A DNA stretch of 64,000 nucleotides from Phascolarctos cinereus. Its lineage: Eukaryota > Chordata > Mammalia > Diprotodontia > Phascolarctidae. Below are positions 1 through 11,640 of this stretch, in pieces (within the stretch, counting starts at the first letter, position 1; each line of letters begins with the position of its first letter). Both the position numbers and the translations under genes were made by a program. The notes under the pieces were generated by a model. The model saw only the letters and a program-made list of their open reading frames with translations. It made no database searches and was not told the origin of the DNA. Location of the stretch: positions 4,746,501 through 4,810,500 of the forward strand of contig NW_018344024.1 in NCBI RefSeq assembly GCF_002099425.1, read 5' to 3'.

Positions 1-780
1 TTCTCTGTGTCTTTTAAAGAAAGCATTTTTTTTCTGGACTAGGAGTGGGAGGAGTAATTTTACCACAAAGGAATGTATTCAATTTTTAAAACCATTCCCA
101 CTATTTACCAAGGACATTGGTCTACAAATAATAGAAAACATACATGCAACATTTTATTTGCAAATATAAGATGGTTATTTTAAAGCACATCCCAGTCACA
201 AAGGCAACTTTTTTCCTTTTCGATTTGCTATTTAAAAATCTGATCAAATTAACTTTTGGAACACAATACCTTCCTGGCAGAAGTGCCAAAAACATGTAGG
301 ATTGCATATTTGAAAGCAAGGCAATAATTGAATCCCTGTGGACTGAACAATATCACTTAGCAGCTCACACAATGTGAAAGACTAAAAGCTTTTAATTAGG
401 CTTTTACTCAATAGGGGTGGGAAATATAATTTTAAAGACTCAAGGCTAAAGTAGAATTGTTAGTTTTCACTCTGAACACAATGAAGTAACAATTTGACTA
501 AATGGGTTGAGCTGCTTATTCATTAGCCCCTAATAGAAATGTGAATGCAAACTGACTCCAGGTTATTGTCTTTAGAGCCAAGCTTTTTAATTAGTGATTG
601 GTAAAATGTTTATCTAGTTTGGTGCTGCATTGTGGAACAGTTTACACAACAGGACTGTCAGTAAACCTTCATGGATCATAATTGGATTTTTTAAAGGAAC
701 ATGGTTTCACGTATATAAAAATACCAATTATAGTTATAAAGTTAGCTAATTTATATCAACCTTAAAAGTTAGTAAGGCAA
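1..780. other. Low-repeat AT-rich stretch, candidate conserved noncoding DNA
   Basis: I recognise no interspersed repeat here. The stretch is rich in homeodomain-type cores: TAATTA at 393-398 and 588-593, plus CATTAG and TAATAG near 521-535. There is no long open frame and no splice-flanked exon. The texture (AT-rich, complex, without microsatellites) resembles conserved noncoding elements near developmental genes, but this is an inference from composition alone. Confidence 0.3.
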
Positions 781-849
781 ACTGTGCTTCATGGCTCAGT
801 GAAAAGAGGAAATAATCAGATCAGTAAACTGTAATACTCATTTGAATGG

Positions 850-1030
850 TGCATTGGTGGGATTAGCAGGCTATATCCCTGAAGGCCCAGGTTCTAGTCT
901 TGGTTCTTCAACAGACTTTCTATATGATTTTAGGCTAATTATCTCCCCCCTACTTTGGGGAAGTTCCACTCTATAAAAAGAGAGGGTTAAATGAGATAAT
1001 ATTGAAGATCTATCCAATTCAAATCATCTA
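850..1030 (+). repeat. Degraded MIR-type SINE
   Basis: It keeps the MIR order: a tRNA-like head, then a 'ggttctagtcttggttctt' type core, then 'gggttaaatgagataat', which matches the MIR 3' part. It is strongly diverged, so the edges are approximate. Confidence 0.45.
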
Positions 1031-1079
1031 TTGATCAATCTATAAAGCCTTGAATATGTTGGTCCTTTCTTCTTGATGC

Positions 1080-1545
1080 TGCCTTTCTTTTTTTTTATTA
1101 TTATTAATTTATTTATATTTAATTTTCAACATTCACTTCCACAAGATTTTGAGTTCCAAATTTTCTCCCCACCTGGCCCCTCCCCTCACCCCAAGACAGT
1201 GTGCATTCTGAATACTCCTTCCCCTAATCTGCCCTCGCTTCTATCATGCACCCCCTTCTTTTATTCTCCTCCCCTTCTATTTTCCTGTAGGGAAGGATAG
1301 ATTTCTATATCTCATTACCCGTATATCTTATTTCCCAGTTGCATGTGAAAGCAATTTTTAACATTTGTTTTTAAAACTTCAGGTTCCAAATTTTCTCCCT
1401 TCCTTCCTCTGCACCCACCCTCATTGAGAAGTCAAGCAACTCGATACAGGTTATACATGTGTAGTCATGCAAAACACTTCAATGCTGTCTTTCAAATAGT
1501 ACATTCACAATCAAAATTTGTTGGAACAAAGAAAGAATAAATTAA
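1080..1545 (-). repeat. L1 3' UTR fragments, antisense
   Basis: Two successive blocks match the pyrimidine-rich antisense of the marsupial L1 3' UTR. Each has TTTTGAGTTCCAAATTTTCTC or a close variant (near 1148 and 1380), CT-rich runs and a 'ggttatacatgtg' motif near 1450. The repeated block suggests either two L1 insertions or a subfamily with a duplicated 3' UTR module. Confidence 0.65.
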
Positions 1546-1590
1546 TGATGGGTTGATGAGCCGACACTGATCCTTTGTGTTTCTGACTAT

Positions 1591-1855
1591 GTTATTGTTA
1601 TTATTCAGTCATTTCAGTCTTTGCAATCCCATCTGGGGTTTTCTTGGCAAAGAGTGACATGGTTTGCCATCAGGGGAGGAAATTAAAGCAAACAAGGTTA
1701 AATGACTTGCCCAGAATCACACAGTTAATAAGTGTTTGAGGCTGCATTTGAACTAAGGAAGATGAGTTCTATGGCAGAATGGCAGAAGCAGGATTTAAAC
1801 TTATCAAGTGAAAATCCAGTATTCTTTCCAATGTATCAAAGTGCTTTCCTGTTTC
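1591..1855 (-). repeat. RTE-tailed tRNA SINE, antisense
   Basis: Read on the minus strand it has a tRNA-like head, the core AAGTGACTTGCCC (diverged) and a 3' tail with 'tttcttggcaaag' near 1641, the tail type shared with RTE LINEs. The last 80 bp at the right (tRNA side) are poorly conserved and may belong to another MIR piece. Confidence 0.7.
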
Positions 1856-3390
1856 CAAAGCCTGTCACCATTTTGCCATACTACTTCTTAGTTTGACGTT
1901 CTTCTCAGTGATGATAAACAAAACAATACCCTGCATCTAGTCACACAGACCAATTTTCAATTCTGGGCATTCTCACCACCATCCCACAACCACGACTTAA
2001 AATAAAAAAAAAAAACAGGTTTATAATTTCATTTGTATAGGATGAGACTACTTTCTCTATCAATTCCGACCAGCAACCATTCTATAACTTATAGATTTAA
2101 AGAGTTGTCTGTACCACAGAGTTTAAATGATTTGCCATGGGTCATCTGTCTAGTACATACCCAAAAAAAGATATGATCTATTAACATGCAAAACCAGAAA
2201 TATAATATTTGTGATCATACTATCAGTAAATACAAATATAAAATCAAATCATCACTGTATTTCTTCTTGAGAGATGACAGAAATGAGCTCTTGCTTCCTC
2301 ATTGTAAATTCTCATTAATTTACATTATCATTTTGCTAAAAGTTCAAATTCTATCTTCATGTCTGTTATTTTGGAAACATGCACATTTATCAACTATTGG
2401 TTCCTTCTAGAGGCTTAATGGATATAGGTGAATGAAAAGGTTTGGCCACAAGGAACTGTAGGGGTGGCTTCAGAGCTGTTGTGGGACAAGTCTAACTCAA
2501 ACCAAACCAGTAATTCAGGACTAGAATGCAATGAGATGCTCACAAGCCATAAAATACCCTGGTTGAGGTGGACATATTTCTTTTCTACTATTTTATATGT
2601 CACAAAGAAGAGTAAGTTGCCTTGCACAGGAATGGGAATTTCTTCAAGTCTTGACTTCCTATACTTGAAAGGGCCTGTGGGCAGAAGAGAAAAGTTAGCA
2701 AAGTGGTGGGTGGTGATGAAGTTATGATTGTACTCTTATAGGTTTTGTCATATTGGAAAGGTTTGGGGAATGGTCTTGGCAACAATCTCAACTTCTGAAG
2801 ATCTGCCCAGCTAAGTAGAGAGAGACATCACCAAGAAGCTGGCTTTTTAGTAATGAATTTTGTGGTCATAGCCACCTATTAAACAAAGAAAATCATAAAT
2901 TATCCTTGGTCATATATAACCTCTATCAGCTTCTGCCAATGATGGTGGCAGATTTGAAAAAAAAAAAAGGACAAAGACGGTAAGGAATCACAAAATTTTT
3001 TAGATATCTATACATAGTATGTACTTCCATACTTCTATTTAACAGCAATTTCCTTTTATCTTCTAGTTTCATTTACAGTGTGAATCTTAAAACTGATATG
3101 ATTCAGTTCCTCCATCCATATGACTACTCACAGATCATAGAATAGAATGTCTATTTATAGAGTATCTAAAAATACAGAACACAAAACATAGTCTCTGAAT
3201 AAAGTTGTAGATCTTCCAAAGGGCAATAGAGACATGCATTGTGGGCATGAATAAGATTTACTACATTGCCAAAGATGGGTTACATGGGAAACACTACATG
3301 AACAATATTATTGGGAGGTGTAGGTCTGGAAAAGGAAGTGGGCTACACTCATAATAAGAGAGAGATATGGAGAAGACATGAACAATCACA
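1856..3390. other. No assignable feature
   Basis: Mostly single-copy-looking sequence. It has short A runs near 2000 and 2958 and a possible eroded MIR piece near 2090-2165. The 70-99 codon frames at 2415-2791 overlap on both strands, show no domain and have no splice context. I do not regard them as genes. Confidence 0.4.
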
Positions 3391-3394
3391 CCAC

Positions 3395-3600
3395 ACTCCA
3401 TTCACTGGAAAGGTGGGGGACTATGAATGTGTTATGTTGTATATAATATTAGATCTGGTCACTTTGCCAGTTGGTTTTGCCTTACTGTTTTTCTTTATAA
3501 AATATAGTAGGTTTCTGAGGGGAAGTTGGAGGGGTTTGTTCCAAAGTAATTGTGACATAAAAAAAAAAAACAGCAACAAGAAAAATTTTTAAAGAAACAG
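3395..3600 (+). repeat. Old L1 3' end
   Basis: It shares the layout of an older marsupial L1 3' UTR: 'aggtgggggactatg' near 3411, a GGTTTTG/T-rich block, then an A-rich tail near 3560-3600. The same subfamily type occurs at 58235-58765. Confidence 0.6.
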
Positions 3601-3744
3601 ATTTTTTTTCATTTTCACTTGATTAAGATTAATGGCAGGGAGGAAGGAGAGGAAAGGAAAAAAGAGTTAAATGATAAGTTATTCATGTTATATCAAAGGA
3701 TGTAGAAAAGGAACCTCAGACATTAAGTGAATTCTATGTGAATG

Positions 3745-5013
3745 ATTTACAGCAGGAGTCAGTAAACCTTTTCTATAAAAGGTCAGATAGTAAATATTTT
3801 AGCCTTTATGGGCAAAGAAGGAAAATCAAAGATGTTACTTAAGTACTCACATACCAAAAGAGACAACAAATCCCCACAAATTTTTATTGATGAAAATAAA
3901 AATAAAATAATAATAATTTGGTACACTTTTTTGTAATACAGGTCTACTAATAAGAAAAATGGAATTCCTTTTAGAGAAGGGGAACGCTTCACTTAATTTA
4001 GGTTCAAAGTTAGTACTACCTATCATTAATTGATTACAAATATTCATCTGTTTATTTTGATCTAGAATGAGATTTTATGTATTTCATCTTTGAAAATGTC
4101 TTTTCACTCAAATAGGAACATTCAAACGCTGATATCAATTTATGAACATATTATTTTCATTTAGCCAAAAGGCTAATAGTCAAACAAGTTTATTTCCTCT
4201 GGACATATTTCTTTGGCTACTACAAACATGATTTAATTAACTCATCATTGGTAAATGACTTTCCCTGCTTGGTTAACAAATGAGCCAATTCAAAACTTAT
4301 TTTGATTTCAGCCTCTTTTTCACTTTTTATTTTTCTCAAGAAATTCTACTGTTATAAAACATTTCATTTTACACTTTCTAATTTTTCTGACCATTGCTTT
4401 CCTGTGACTTAGGAATATTGTGATGAGTGTTTAATGTGTTAATGCTGATGTTTGACACACCCATGGTGTCATTGCATAATAAATATTGTGCTTTGTAAGC
4501 TAATCTAATAACAAAATAACACACACTACGTTGTGCCTTAAAAGTGCAACATTTGAAGTCCACTTTTCTCGTTTCAACATAATGAATATGCACTGGCAAT
4601 TAAAAAAAAAAACATGGCACAGTGATACTCATGACATTTGAAATGGTGCTAAGTCAGAACTGTGTTGCTATAATTTGTAGTGCACCAAGGAGCAATGTAA
4701 AATTCTAAGAGTACCATAGACATTCTCTGTCACAATTACCCAACTCAGCCACTGTAGCATAAAAGTTGCCATAAGCAACATGTAAATGAATGAGCTTGGC
4801 TGTGTTCTAATAAAACTTTATTTATGGACACTAAAATTTGAATTTCATATAATTTTCATGAGTCACAAAATATTATTCTTATTTTGATTTTTTCCCAACT
4901 ATTTAAAAATATATTTTAAAAAAAACATTCCTTACTTATCGATAGATTGTACAAAAACATGCAGTGGGCCAGATCTGGTAGTGGCCCAGAGTTTATCAAT
5001 CCCTGATTTACAA
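3745..5013 (-). mobile_element. hAT (Charlie-like) DNA transposon with transposase remains
   Basis: The element proper is 3753-5005 (1253 bp). Its ends are imperfect inverted repeats (CAGGAGTCAGTAAACC at left; reverse complement of the right end CAGGGATTGATAAACT). It is flanked by 8-bp duplications ATTTACAG (3745-3752) and ATTTACAA (5006-5013), 7 of 8 matching. This size is diagnostic of hAT. The minus strand keeps two coding relics in order. Around 4560-4390 a BED-zinc-finger-like block reads YFVIRLAYKAQYLLCNDT, with the Cys pair of the finger. Around 4150-4050 a hAT C-terminal dimerisation block reads SYLSEKTFSKMKYIKSHSRSK. Full autonomous hAT elements are about 2.5-3.5 kb, so this is an internally deleted and decayed copy. 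The 5' subterminal 'ggtcagatagtaaatattttagc' block resembles a eutherian hAT family, which suggests an old insertion. Confidence 0.85.
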
Positions 5014-6145
5014 GAGGAAAAAAAAAAGACAAGATTTGGACAGGGCAAAGTGGGGTAGCTAAGTTGTGATCTTCATCCTTATGGTGGTCACGTTGATAAA
5101 GTAACCCAACAAAGTCACAGAGAAGTTCATACAATAGTGCTGGAAAGCATGACCTGCTACAGATTACTGCCCCTAGTAGCTGTGGGTCATCTGGTTTGAG
5201 TTTCGTGTTCCTTCTTTGAGGCTAAAAGCTTTAGTCTCTGCTTTGGAGCAATGTTTTCTTGTCGCTGTATTCTTTAAAGAACGGATAGGTTCATTTGTGT
5301 AACCAACTACAGTTATCTGTTTACTTGCGCTATTGAGTGTCTGAGGTTCTTTATATTAGCAAAGTTAATGGTCTATGATGAGCTCTGAGTCTCAGACTCT
5401 TGTCTGAAACACAGGGATTGGAGACCCACCTTGACTGAAGAACAGAAAAAAGAGAAGAATCAGCCAACAATGATAAAGAGAGAAAGCTTAGAAAAGAGCA
5501 GTGGGCAACATGCAGAGGTTTGGAGGATCCCTGCATTTAAAAGGTATGGGAAATGAGAAAGACTAGTTATTGAAAAACAAAGAACAGAATGATACAGTGG
5601 AAAGACCTAGCTTCAACTCGCCTCTCTAGAGGAATTGAACAGAATTTAAAAGAGCCAAATTTCTTAATTTAAGTCAATTTATAGATATCTAGGATCATCT
5701 GCAAAATTTCTTTAAAAGTTAATTTATGCAATTTACAAGTTTCCTCAGAAAAATCTGAAATGTAGCTGTCATAATAACTTTCCTAGTTCTTGGTTCAACA
5801 GATGGTCATTAGAATTTTCAGAAGTAAAAAAATAAATGTACTATTCAGATACATAAAACAACAAAGACAAAATATCTCAAAATGAACATTAATATGAATA
5901 TCATAACAAGAATTTTCTGAGCTTTGAGATGTATGACGATGAGCTTTCTGAACTGTATGGTCCACTTAGAGGCAGAGTAGTGAATATGACTATGCCAATA
6001 TTGTGGATGGGGAAGCGTGGAATTCTTGCCCCAAGCTCTCAATACCTTCTTCCTTTAAATCCATCATTCCTTGATATTATGAAAACAAATTCACTAAATT
6101 TTTAAATCATCAATCTTTTCTTTGCCATTTCTATTTGTTATTGTT
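5014..6145. other. No assignable feature
   Basis: AT-rich sequence without a recognisable repeat or exon. Short frames (for example 5351-5536 minus, 5845-6042 minus) show no domain. Confidence 0.4.
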
Positions 6146-6149
6146 GGTA

Positions 6150-6370
6150 AGTTACATGTATAGAGTACTCTAAGTTTATAAGGAATTTATAAGACTTCTG
6201 TGAGGTAGGTAGCACATGTATTATTAGCCCTATTTTACAGGCTAAAAATTGAAACTCTGATAGGCTAAGTGACTTGCCCATGGTTAAGAGACACTGGCAA
6301 GTGTCTGAGCCAAGATTTTAACTTAGGTCTCCTGACACTATCATATCGTTTTGTATGTAGGATCAGTCAC
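6150..6370 (-). repeat. MIR-type SINE, antisense
   Basis: It shows the antisense MIR order: 'tattttacaggct', 'gtgacttgcccatgg', 'gtgtctgagccaagatttt', 'aggtctcctgac'. It is moderately diverged and nearly full length. Confidence 0.75.
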
Positions 6371-6790
6371 TTCACCCCATATATCTTTCAGTCAGCACAT
6401 ATGTTTTGATTATTCCTCTCCCATGCCAGTCTTCTGCCACAGTAATATTTTCCAATAGAAAGAATGGCCAAATTACAAGCTGGCATCTGTAATCAGACTT
6501 CAGGGTCACTGAAGAAATAGAGACATTCTGGTCATCTTTAAGGCCATCCTTATGGAGGATATGGAGCAGAGACAAATCATACCATGTTCTCCTTACTCTA
6601 TATGTAACCACATCCAACTTCCTACCCAACTTCACCCAAAGCACATTTATACATGTAGAATCAGGTTAAAATCTATATCAAGGACAGTCTTGAAGAGAAA
6701 AAGAAGTCAAAAATCTGCAACCTAAGAGGTAGGGAGAGACAAGGATCTTGGTTTGCTTTATTGACATGGTCATAATGGTAGGGGTTAGGG

Positions 6791-6891
6791 CAGGGGTGGG
6801 GAACGTGTCGCCTCAAGGTTACTTGAGGCCCTCTAAGTCTCAAGCAAGGCCATTTGACTGAAACTAAACTTCACAGGCTCCCCACCCCTAG
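6791..6891. mobile_element. hAT MITE, short form
   Basis: The terminal inverted repeats CAGGGGTGGGGAAC and CTAGGGGTGGGGAGC (reverse complement of the right end) enclose about 100 bp. Flanks GGTTAGGG and GATTGGGA match at 5 of 8 bases, a weak 8-bp target duplication. A longer copy of the same family lies at 43541. No coding capacity. Confidence 0.7.
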
Positions 6892-6904
6892 GATTGGGAG
6901 GGGA

Positions 6905-7610
6905 GGTAGGGAGAAGAATAGGTTGTAGACCAATTGTAAATATAAGCACCACAGGTCTATTTTACTACCATCTGACAGAAAAAACATCCTTCTCTCTCCC
7001 TCAATGCCTCTCCCTTCTTCCCCCATTAGGCTGTTTGTTGGTTACTAACAGCTGCTGTATGGGCTGTTCAAGGAAGACTAGCACCTCTGGTGTGAAGGCT
7101 TACCAAGCCTTTTTCAGGGCTACTCATCCACCTTTGATGTCAACCTAGCACTCACTCTTACCTGTGGCTCCAAAAAGTTGTAGCATATAGTGGCTACACT
7201 CCAGTAAAACTGTCTTGGCAAATGGGCTAAACCAGGTCGAGGGCAACCAATAGGCCTCAAATCTGTCAATGAGTTAGGGGATGTCTATCTACCCCAAGCA
7301 TATGAAGACTTCCCCCAGCAGAATGAGTGGACAAAAACAATTTGTTCCAATGGCCATGAAGGTGGCTGAAGTAGAAGCTGTGGAGTTTGGTCAGGCAGCA
7401 AAGACACCCAGGTCATTCACTGTACCCCAGGCCATCATCAGTCATCTTGACTTTATTTTTTCTACTGGACTTCAGTGACCCTGAAAGAGAGAATGAGGCT
7501 GATGACTTTGTACAACTTTGCCTCACTTACATCAATTTATATGTTAGTCAAGACATCACCCTATATCATTAGTTCTCTTCAAAAACTAAGGACAAACAAC
7601 AACAGAAATG
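6905..7610 (+). repeat. Abundant marsupial LINE 3' end (probably RTE type)
   Basis: I recognise from memory a common marsupial interspersed repeat, with 'gctaaaccaggtcgagggc' near 7229, 'ccatgaaggtggctga' near 7353, 'gaatgaggctgatgactttg' near 7490 and an AAC-type tail (ggacaaacaacaac near 7590). A tail of short tandem units is typical of RTE/CR1 LINEs. The class assignment is tentative; the repeat identity is firmer. Confidence 0.6.
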
Positions 7611-7689
7611 GAGGCATTCATAAAATAAGAAGTCAAAGTTTTGGTGTATTATGCCTAGCTAGCCATTACAATCATAAATTAGTTTTGGT

Positions 7690-7790
7690 TTCATCAGTCA
7701 AATGTAAGTGTCCTGAAGCCAAGGACTTATTTTATTTGGGACTTTGTTTCCCTAGTACCTTGTTTAATAGTGTCAAATAAATATTTGTGG
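7690..7790 (+). repeat. L2 LINE 3' end
   Basis: It carries the L2 terminal motif order: 'gccaaggactta', 'tttccctagtacctt', then AAATAAATATTTG. Diverged. Confidence 0.6.
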
Positions 7791-8019
7791 GAGAGAAATG
7801 AAATTAATAGAAATGAATGAAGTCACATGAAATCAAAGCAACCAGGGTTGGAAGTAGTCAAAATGTGGTTCATCAGGATGGACATAGATATTAAAAACCA
7901 TTCCTATGCTTTCAGTAACTTGCTCTATGAGAGGTACTTTACATACAGTTGCAAGGCCTATATGTCTCCTTAAAAACATTATAATTTCCATTCATGACAC
8001 TGCTATTACCACCATATTC

Positions 8020-8270
8020 AAAGGAAGAATGGGGCTGCAAAGAATGTGTGCAATGCTTGCATGTGATTTAAATCCTAACTGTGTAACCCTGGCAAGTCAC
8101 TTAACTCCCCTCAACCTTGGATTCCTAGTAAAATGGAGATAATAACAAAATCTACCTCACGGTGTTATTGCAAGGATCAAATGAGGTCACAGTGTTTTTG
8201 CGAAGATCAAATGAGATATCTAGGTAACCTTAGGTCACTATGTTAGGCACTTGTCTTATAAGGAAGATTT
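8020..8270 (+). repeat. MIR-type SINE
   Basis: It contains 'taaccctggcaagtcactta' (8084), 'gtaaaatggagataata' and 'caaggatcaaatgag' twice (near 8170 and 8200), which suggests a short internal duplication of the 3' part. Confidence 0.75.
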
Positions 8271-8544
8271 TAAAAGGCCCTAAGTTCTTAATAATTCTGC
8301 CCTTGGGAGTATAGTCATGTAACCTATGAATGGTCAAAAACTCTTAAGCAATGGGTATGGGATCTTAGGCCTACATTATGGAAGATCATTTTCTCCTGTA
8401 TGGCTCCCAGAGCCATCCCAGACACTCATGCCACAAATGATAGGAGACAAGGAAATGCAAGGACAGGGTCAACTACAGATGTTGATGGGAAATAACATTA
8501 GATAAGTCAGATGTAGTTTTAATGCCATTTCCTTTCTTCTCATT

Positions 8545-9440
8545 CTCTTCTTAACTCTCTGCAATACTGCTTCTGACTCATTATGTAATTGAAATTGCTC
8601 TCTCATAAGTTACCAGTGGTCTCTCAATTATCAAGTCTAATGGCTTTTTCTCAAGACTCATCCTTCTTTGACCTCTCTTTGGCCTCTGACATTGGCCATC
8701 ACCCACTTTAACATTCCCTTCTCTGGAGGTTTTCATGACACTACTGTCTTTTGCTTGATCTTTTTCCAGGTCATGCCTATTAACTATCAGTGTCCCACAG
8801 GCTCTATCTTGGACCTTTTCTCTTCTCTCTCTGTAACTGTTTATTTGGTGATGTCATCAGTTCCCACAGATTTAACTGTCATCTTGTGTAGGTGACTTTC
8901 AAATCCTTTTGTCCAGCCCCAACTTTTCATCTGACCTCCAATTTCATATTTATTACTGCCTCTTGGGCATCTCACATTGGATGTCCCATAGACAGATTAA
9001 GCTCAAGATGTCTAAAACTGACCATATTAATTTCACCCTCAAGTTCTAACCTCTTTCTAAATTTCCTGCTACCATCTAGGTAACCACTGGCTTCCCAGTC
9101 AATAAGGTTCACAACTTTGGTGTCATTCTCAATTTCTCACTCTCTCTCAGCCTCCATATCCAACCTGTTGCCAAGTCTGTTTCATAACACCTACCTTCAT
9201 AACATTTCTTATATGTGCCCTCTTCTTTCCTCTAACATTTTGTTACCTACTGAGTGGGCTCCTATCCCTCGTGCTGGATTATTTTGATAACTCACTGGTT
9301 GGTCTCCCTGCTTCAAGTCTCTCTGCACTTTAGTCCAACTTCCACTCAACTATCAAATTAGTCTTCCTAAAGTACAGATATGACCATGTCCCCATCCAGT
9401 CAATGTCATGGGTAGTTCCCTATCATGGCTCCTAATGTGG
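8545..9440 (+). repeat. L2 LINE reverse transcriptase fossil
   Basis: A long, decayed stretch of the L2 second ORF. The frame at 8668-8895 keeps CPTGSILDLFSS, matching the L2 RT motif around VPQGSVLGPLLFS. Downstream come DNA motifs matching L2: 'tgtcccatagacag', 'aacctgttgccaagtct' (9162), 'ttttgataactcactggttgg' region and 'taaagtacagatatgaccatgtc' (9370-9392). Many stops; no function expected. Confidence 0.75.
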
Positions 9441-9444
9441 GAAT

Positions 9445-9682
9445 CTACAAAAGATTTTTTTCCTTTTCGTATGTGGGGATGGAAAATAAGTATGTTCTTA
9501 TCCCAAAATCTTAAATCTTCATGTTTGTCTAATACAAGGTTATGTTTATTTGCTGCTGTAAATTGTATGTCTACTCTATTCCATTGATTTACCTTTTTAT
9601 TTCTCAGCCAATATCAGATAGTTTTGATAATTACTTCCTTATGATTTAAGATCTGATACTGCTCAACCTCCTTTCTTTACCT
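9445..9682 (-). repeat. L1 ORF2 piece, inverted half of a twin-primed insertion
   Basis: Antisense to L1 ORF2: the block 'ttgataattacttccttat' with 'gatctgatactgct' corresponds to the L1 region that encodes a stretch upstream of the C-terminus. It abuts the sense-strand 3' end that starts at 9690, the arrangement produced by twin priming. Confidence 0.65.
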
Positions 9683-9689
9683 TTTTGGC

Positions 9690-10235
9690 TCAACAAGTTG
9701 TGGTATGTGATTGTGATGGAATACTACTGTGCTGTAAGAAATGATGAGCTCAATTATCTTATAAAAATATGGAAAGACTTGCATGAAATAATGAAGAGCA
9801 AAATGAGCAGAACCAAAAGAACATTGTATACAGTAACAGCAATGTTATTTTAAGAATGACTTTGAGCAAATAAGTTATTTTGACTACTATAAATACCCAA
9901 ATTAACTACAAACATATGAAGAAAGATGCTATTTGCATCCAGAGAAAGATTTAATAAATAGAAGTATGTATAAAATATTTTACATATTATGTAATACATT
10001 ATGTATATGTGTATACATATATGCCTATTTATGTCTAATGGAAGTCATCTCTGGGGGGTGGAGGGAGGGAAAAAAAGAAATTTACAGGATAATTTTGTTG
10101 TATATTTGAAAGGAATAGCAAGTTGTACACAGTAGATTTCCAGTTTCACATGCAATCATCTTTTTTATTATATTATATCATGGAAATATTTATTTCCACG
10201 GAAATATATTTATTCTATAAATTTTTTTTAAAAAG
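9690..10235 (+). repeat. L1 3' end, sense half of the same insertion
   Basis: It starts at 'caacaagttgtggtatgtg', runs through 'ggaatactactgtgctgtaag' (about 9718) and 'gagcagaaccaaaagaacat' (9808), then enters the 3' UTR and an A-rich end near 10230. A TATG-type low-complexity patch lies at 9960-10030. Confidence 0.75.
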
Positions 10236-10449
10236 CAAAAAAATGATGTTACTTGATGTTCCTTGGCTATTCACTATTAAATGTTTTGCTATTTGGTTTA
10301 TGGTTTTTCTCTGCTCTGTTGGTAGGGAAAGTACTAGATTAAAGATAAGAGTCATATTTACTTAATTGTGATTATCAAAATCAACTCACATTGAAAGTAT
10401 ACTAACAAGGAGCTATGAAGGTAAGTGGGATCCTTTATAAATGACAATA

Positions 10450-10715
10450 TTCCTGATGAGTGTTCATCCAGTCAGTCAATAAACATTTCTTAAGTGCCTA
10501 CTATGAATCAGGAACTGTGCTAAGCAGAAGATAGATATACAAATAAAAACAATGATAGTCTCTACCCTCAAGCGGCTTATAATCAAATGTGGACAGACAG
10601 CACACAAAAGGAAGCTGAAAATTGGGGTGGGAAGGGAAAGGGCATGATGGAGAAGCCCAAAGAAGTCCCAAAGCAGTGTTGATGGCAGAAAATTAGGAGA
10701 AGACTGTGCTAAGCT
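10450..10715 (-). repeat. L2 LINE 3' end, antisense
   Basis: It begins with the antisense L2 terminus ('cctactatgaatcagg', 'actgtgctaagc') and continues with 'ctaccctcaagcggcttata' and 'cacacaaaaggaagctgaaa'. The same unit recurs at 11165-11640 and 45880-46085. Confidence 0.7.
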
Positions 10716-11164
10716 GTAATTTAGAGCTAAAAGGGACCTTATAAATGACCTCTGAGGTTTCTTCCAGTTTTGGATCTAAATCCTTTGACTAAACCTAATG
10801 CTATTTCCACTGCATGAGGTTGCCTCTCCCTCTGCTTTCATCATCATCCCATCCACTGCTGGGCCACAGATCTGTCCTGAAGTCATCTTTCTCTTACCCC
10901 TAACCATTATGTTGTCCTTCAAACTCATTGTCAGTATTTTTAGCAGAATACTAATTCATAAAAGTTAAAATATGAAAATCATCTTATATTTCACTGAGAG
11001 GTACAGTGCCCAGATAGGAGATGATAGTTCGGTTGTATTCTGGTCAGACCCACAACTAGAAGACTGTGTTCAGTTCTAAGCTTCACGTCTCAGGAAGTGA
11101 CAAACTGATGTATATATCCAGAGGAGATGAGTTAGAATGGTGAGTGGAGAATATGCTATACAAG

Positions 11165-11640
11165 TCAAGTCAAATCAAGAAGCATTTATTATGTTTTTAC
11201 TGTATGCCAAGCACTGTGTCAAGGGCTAGGCAGCTAAATGGCACCAGGGGATAGAGCCCTGGACCTGGAGTCAAGAAGACCTGAGTTCAAATTTGGACTT
11301 AGCTAACTATTAGTTATTTCGCCCTGGTCAGGCCACTTAACCCCTATCGCCCCCAATTCCTTTCTTCTCTGTAAAATGGGGATGATAATAAAAGCACCAA
11401 TCTCACTGGATTGTTATGATAATAAAATGAGTGAAGACAACACATAAAAGGAGATGAAAAACAGGGCATAGTAGGAGATACTACATAAGGGCATGGTGGT
11501 AGCATCTGGAGAATGAAAGATGGCTGTCCTTGGGCCCTTCCTCAAAATGAAGGTTCTAGGAAGTACTTACCAATAGGAGAAGGGGGTTACAGAAGCAGAG
11601 GAAGAAGGAAGCTGAGTCATGGAGGTGGAGTCCAAAGAAT
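11165..11640 (-). repeat. L2 3' end inserted in CR1/L3
   Basis: The left part is 11165-11227 ('gccaagcactgtgtcaagg'). The right part, from about 11441, resembles the body of the 10450-10715 copy ('acacataaaaggagatgaaaa', 'gcatagtaggag'). The two parts are split by the SINE at 11228-11440. Confidence 0.55.
11228..11440 (+). repeat. tRNA-derived MIR-like SINE
   Basis: It has the head GGCAGCTAAATGGCACC, then 'ctggagtcaagaagacctga', 'gttcaaatttgga' (B-box region), 'gccacttaacccct' and the MIR-like 3' part 'ctgtaaaatggggatgataa'. Longer than the A-tailed type. Confidence 0.8.

Noticed and set aside
7475-7780. 101-codon frame, plus strand
   Set aside because: It crosses from the LINE 3' end at 6905-7610 into an L2 3' end.
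9960-10030. TATA-rich patch as a promoter
   Set aside because: It is low-complexity sequence in the L1 3' region with no transcript start context.
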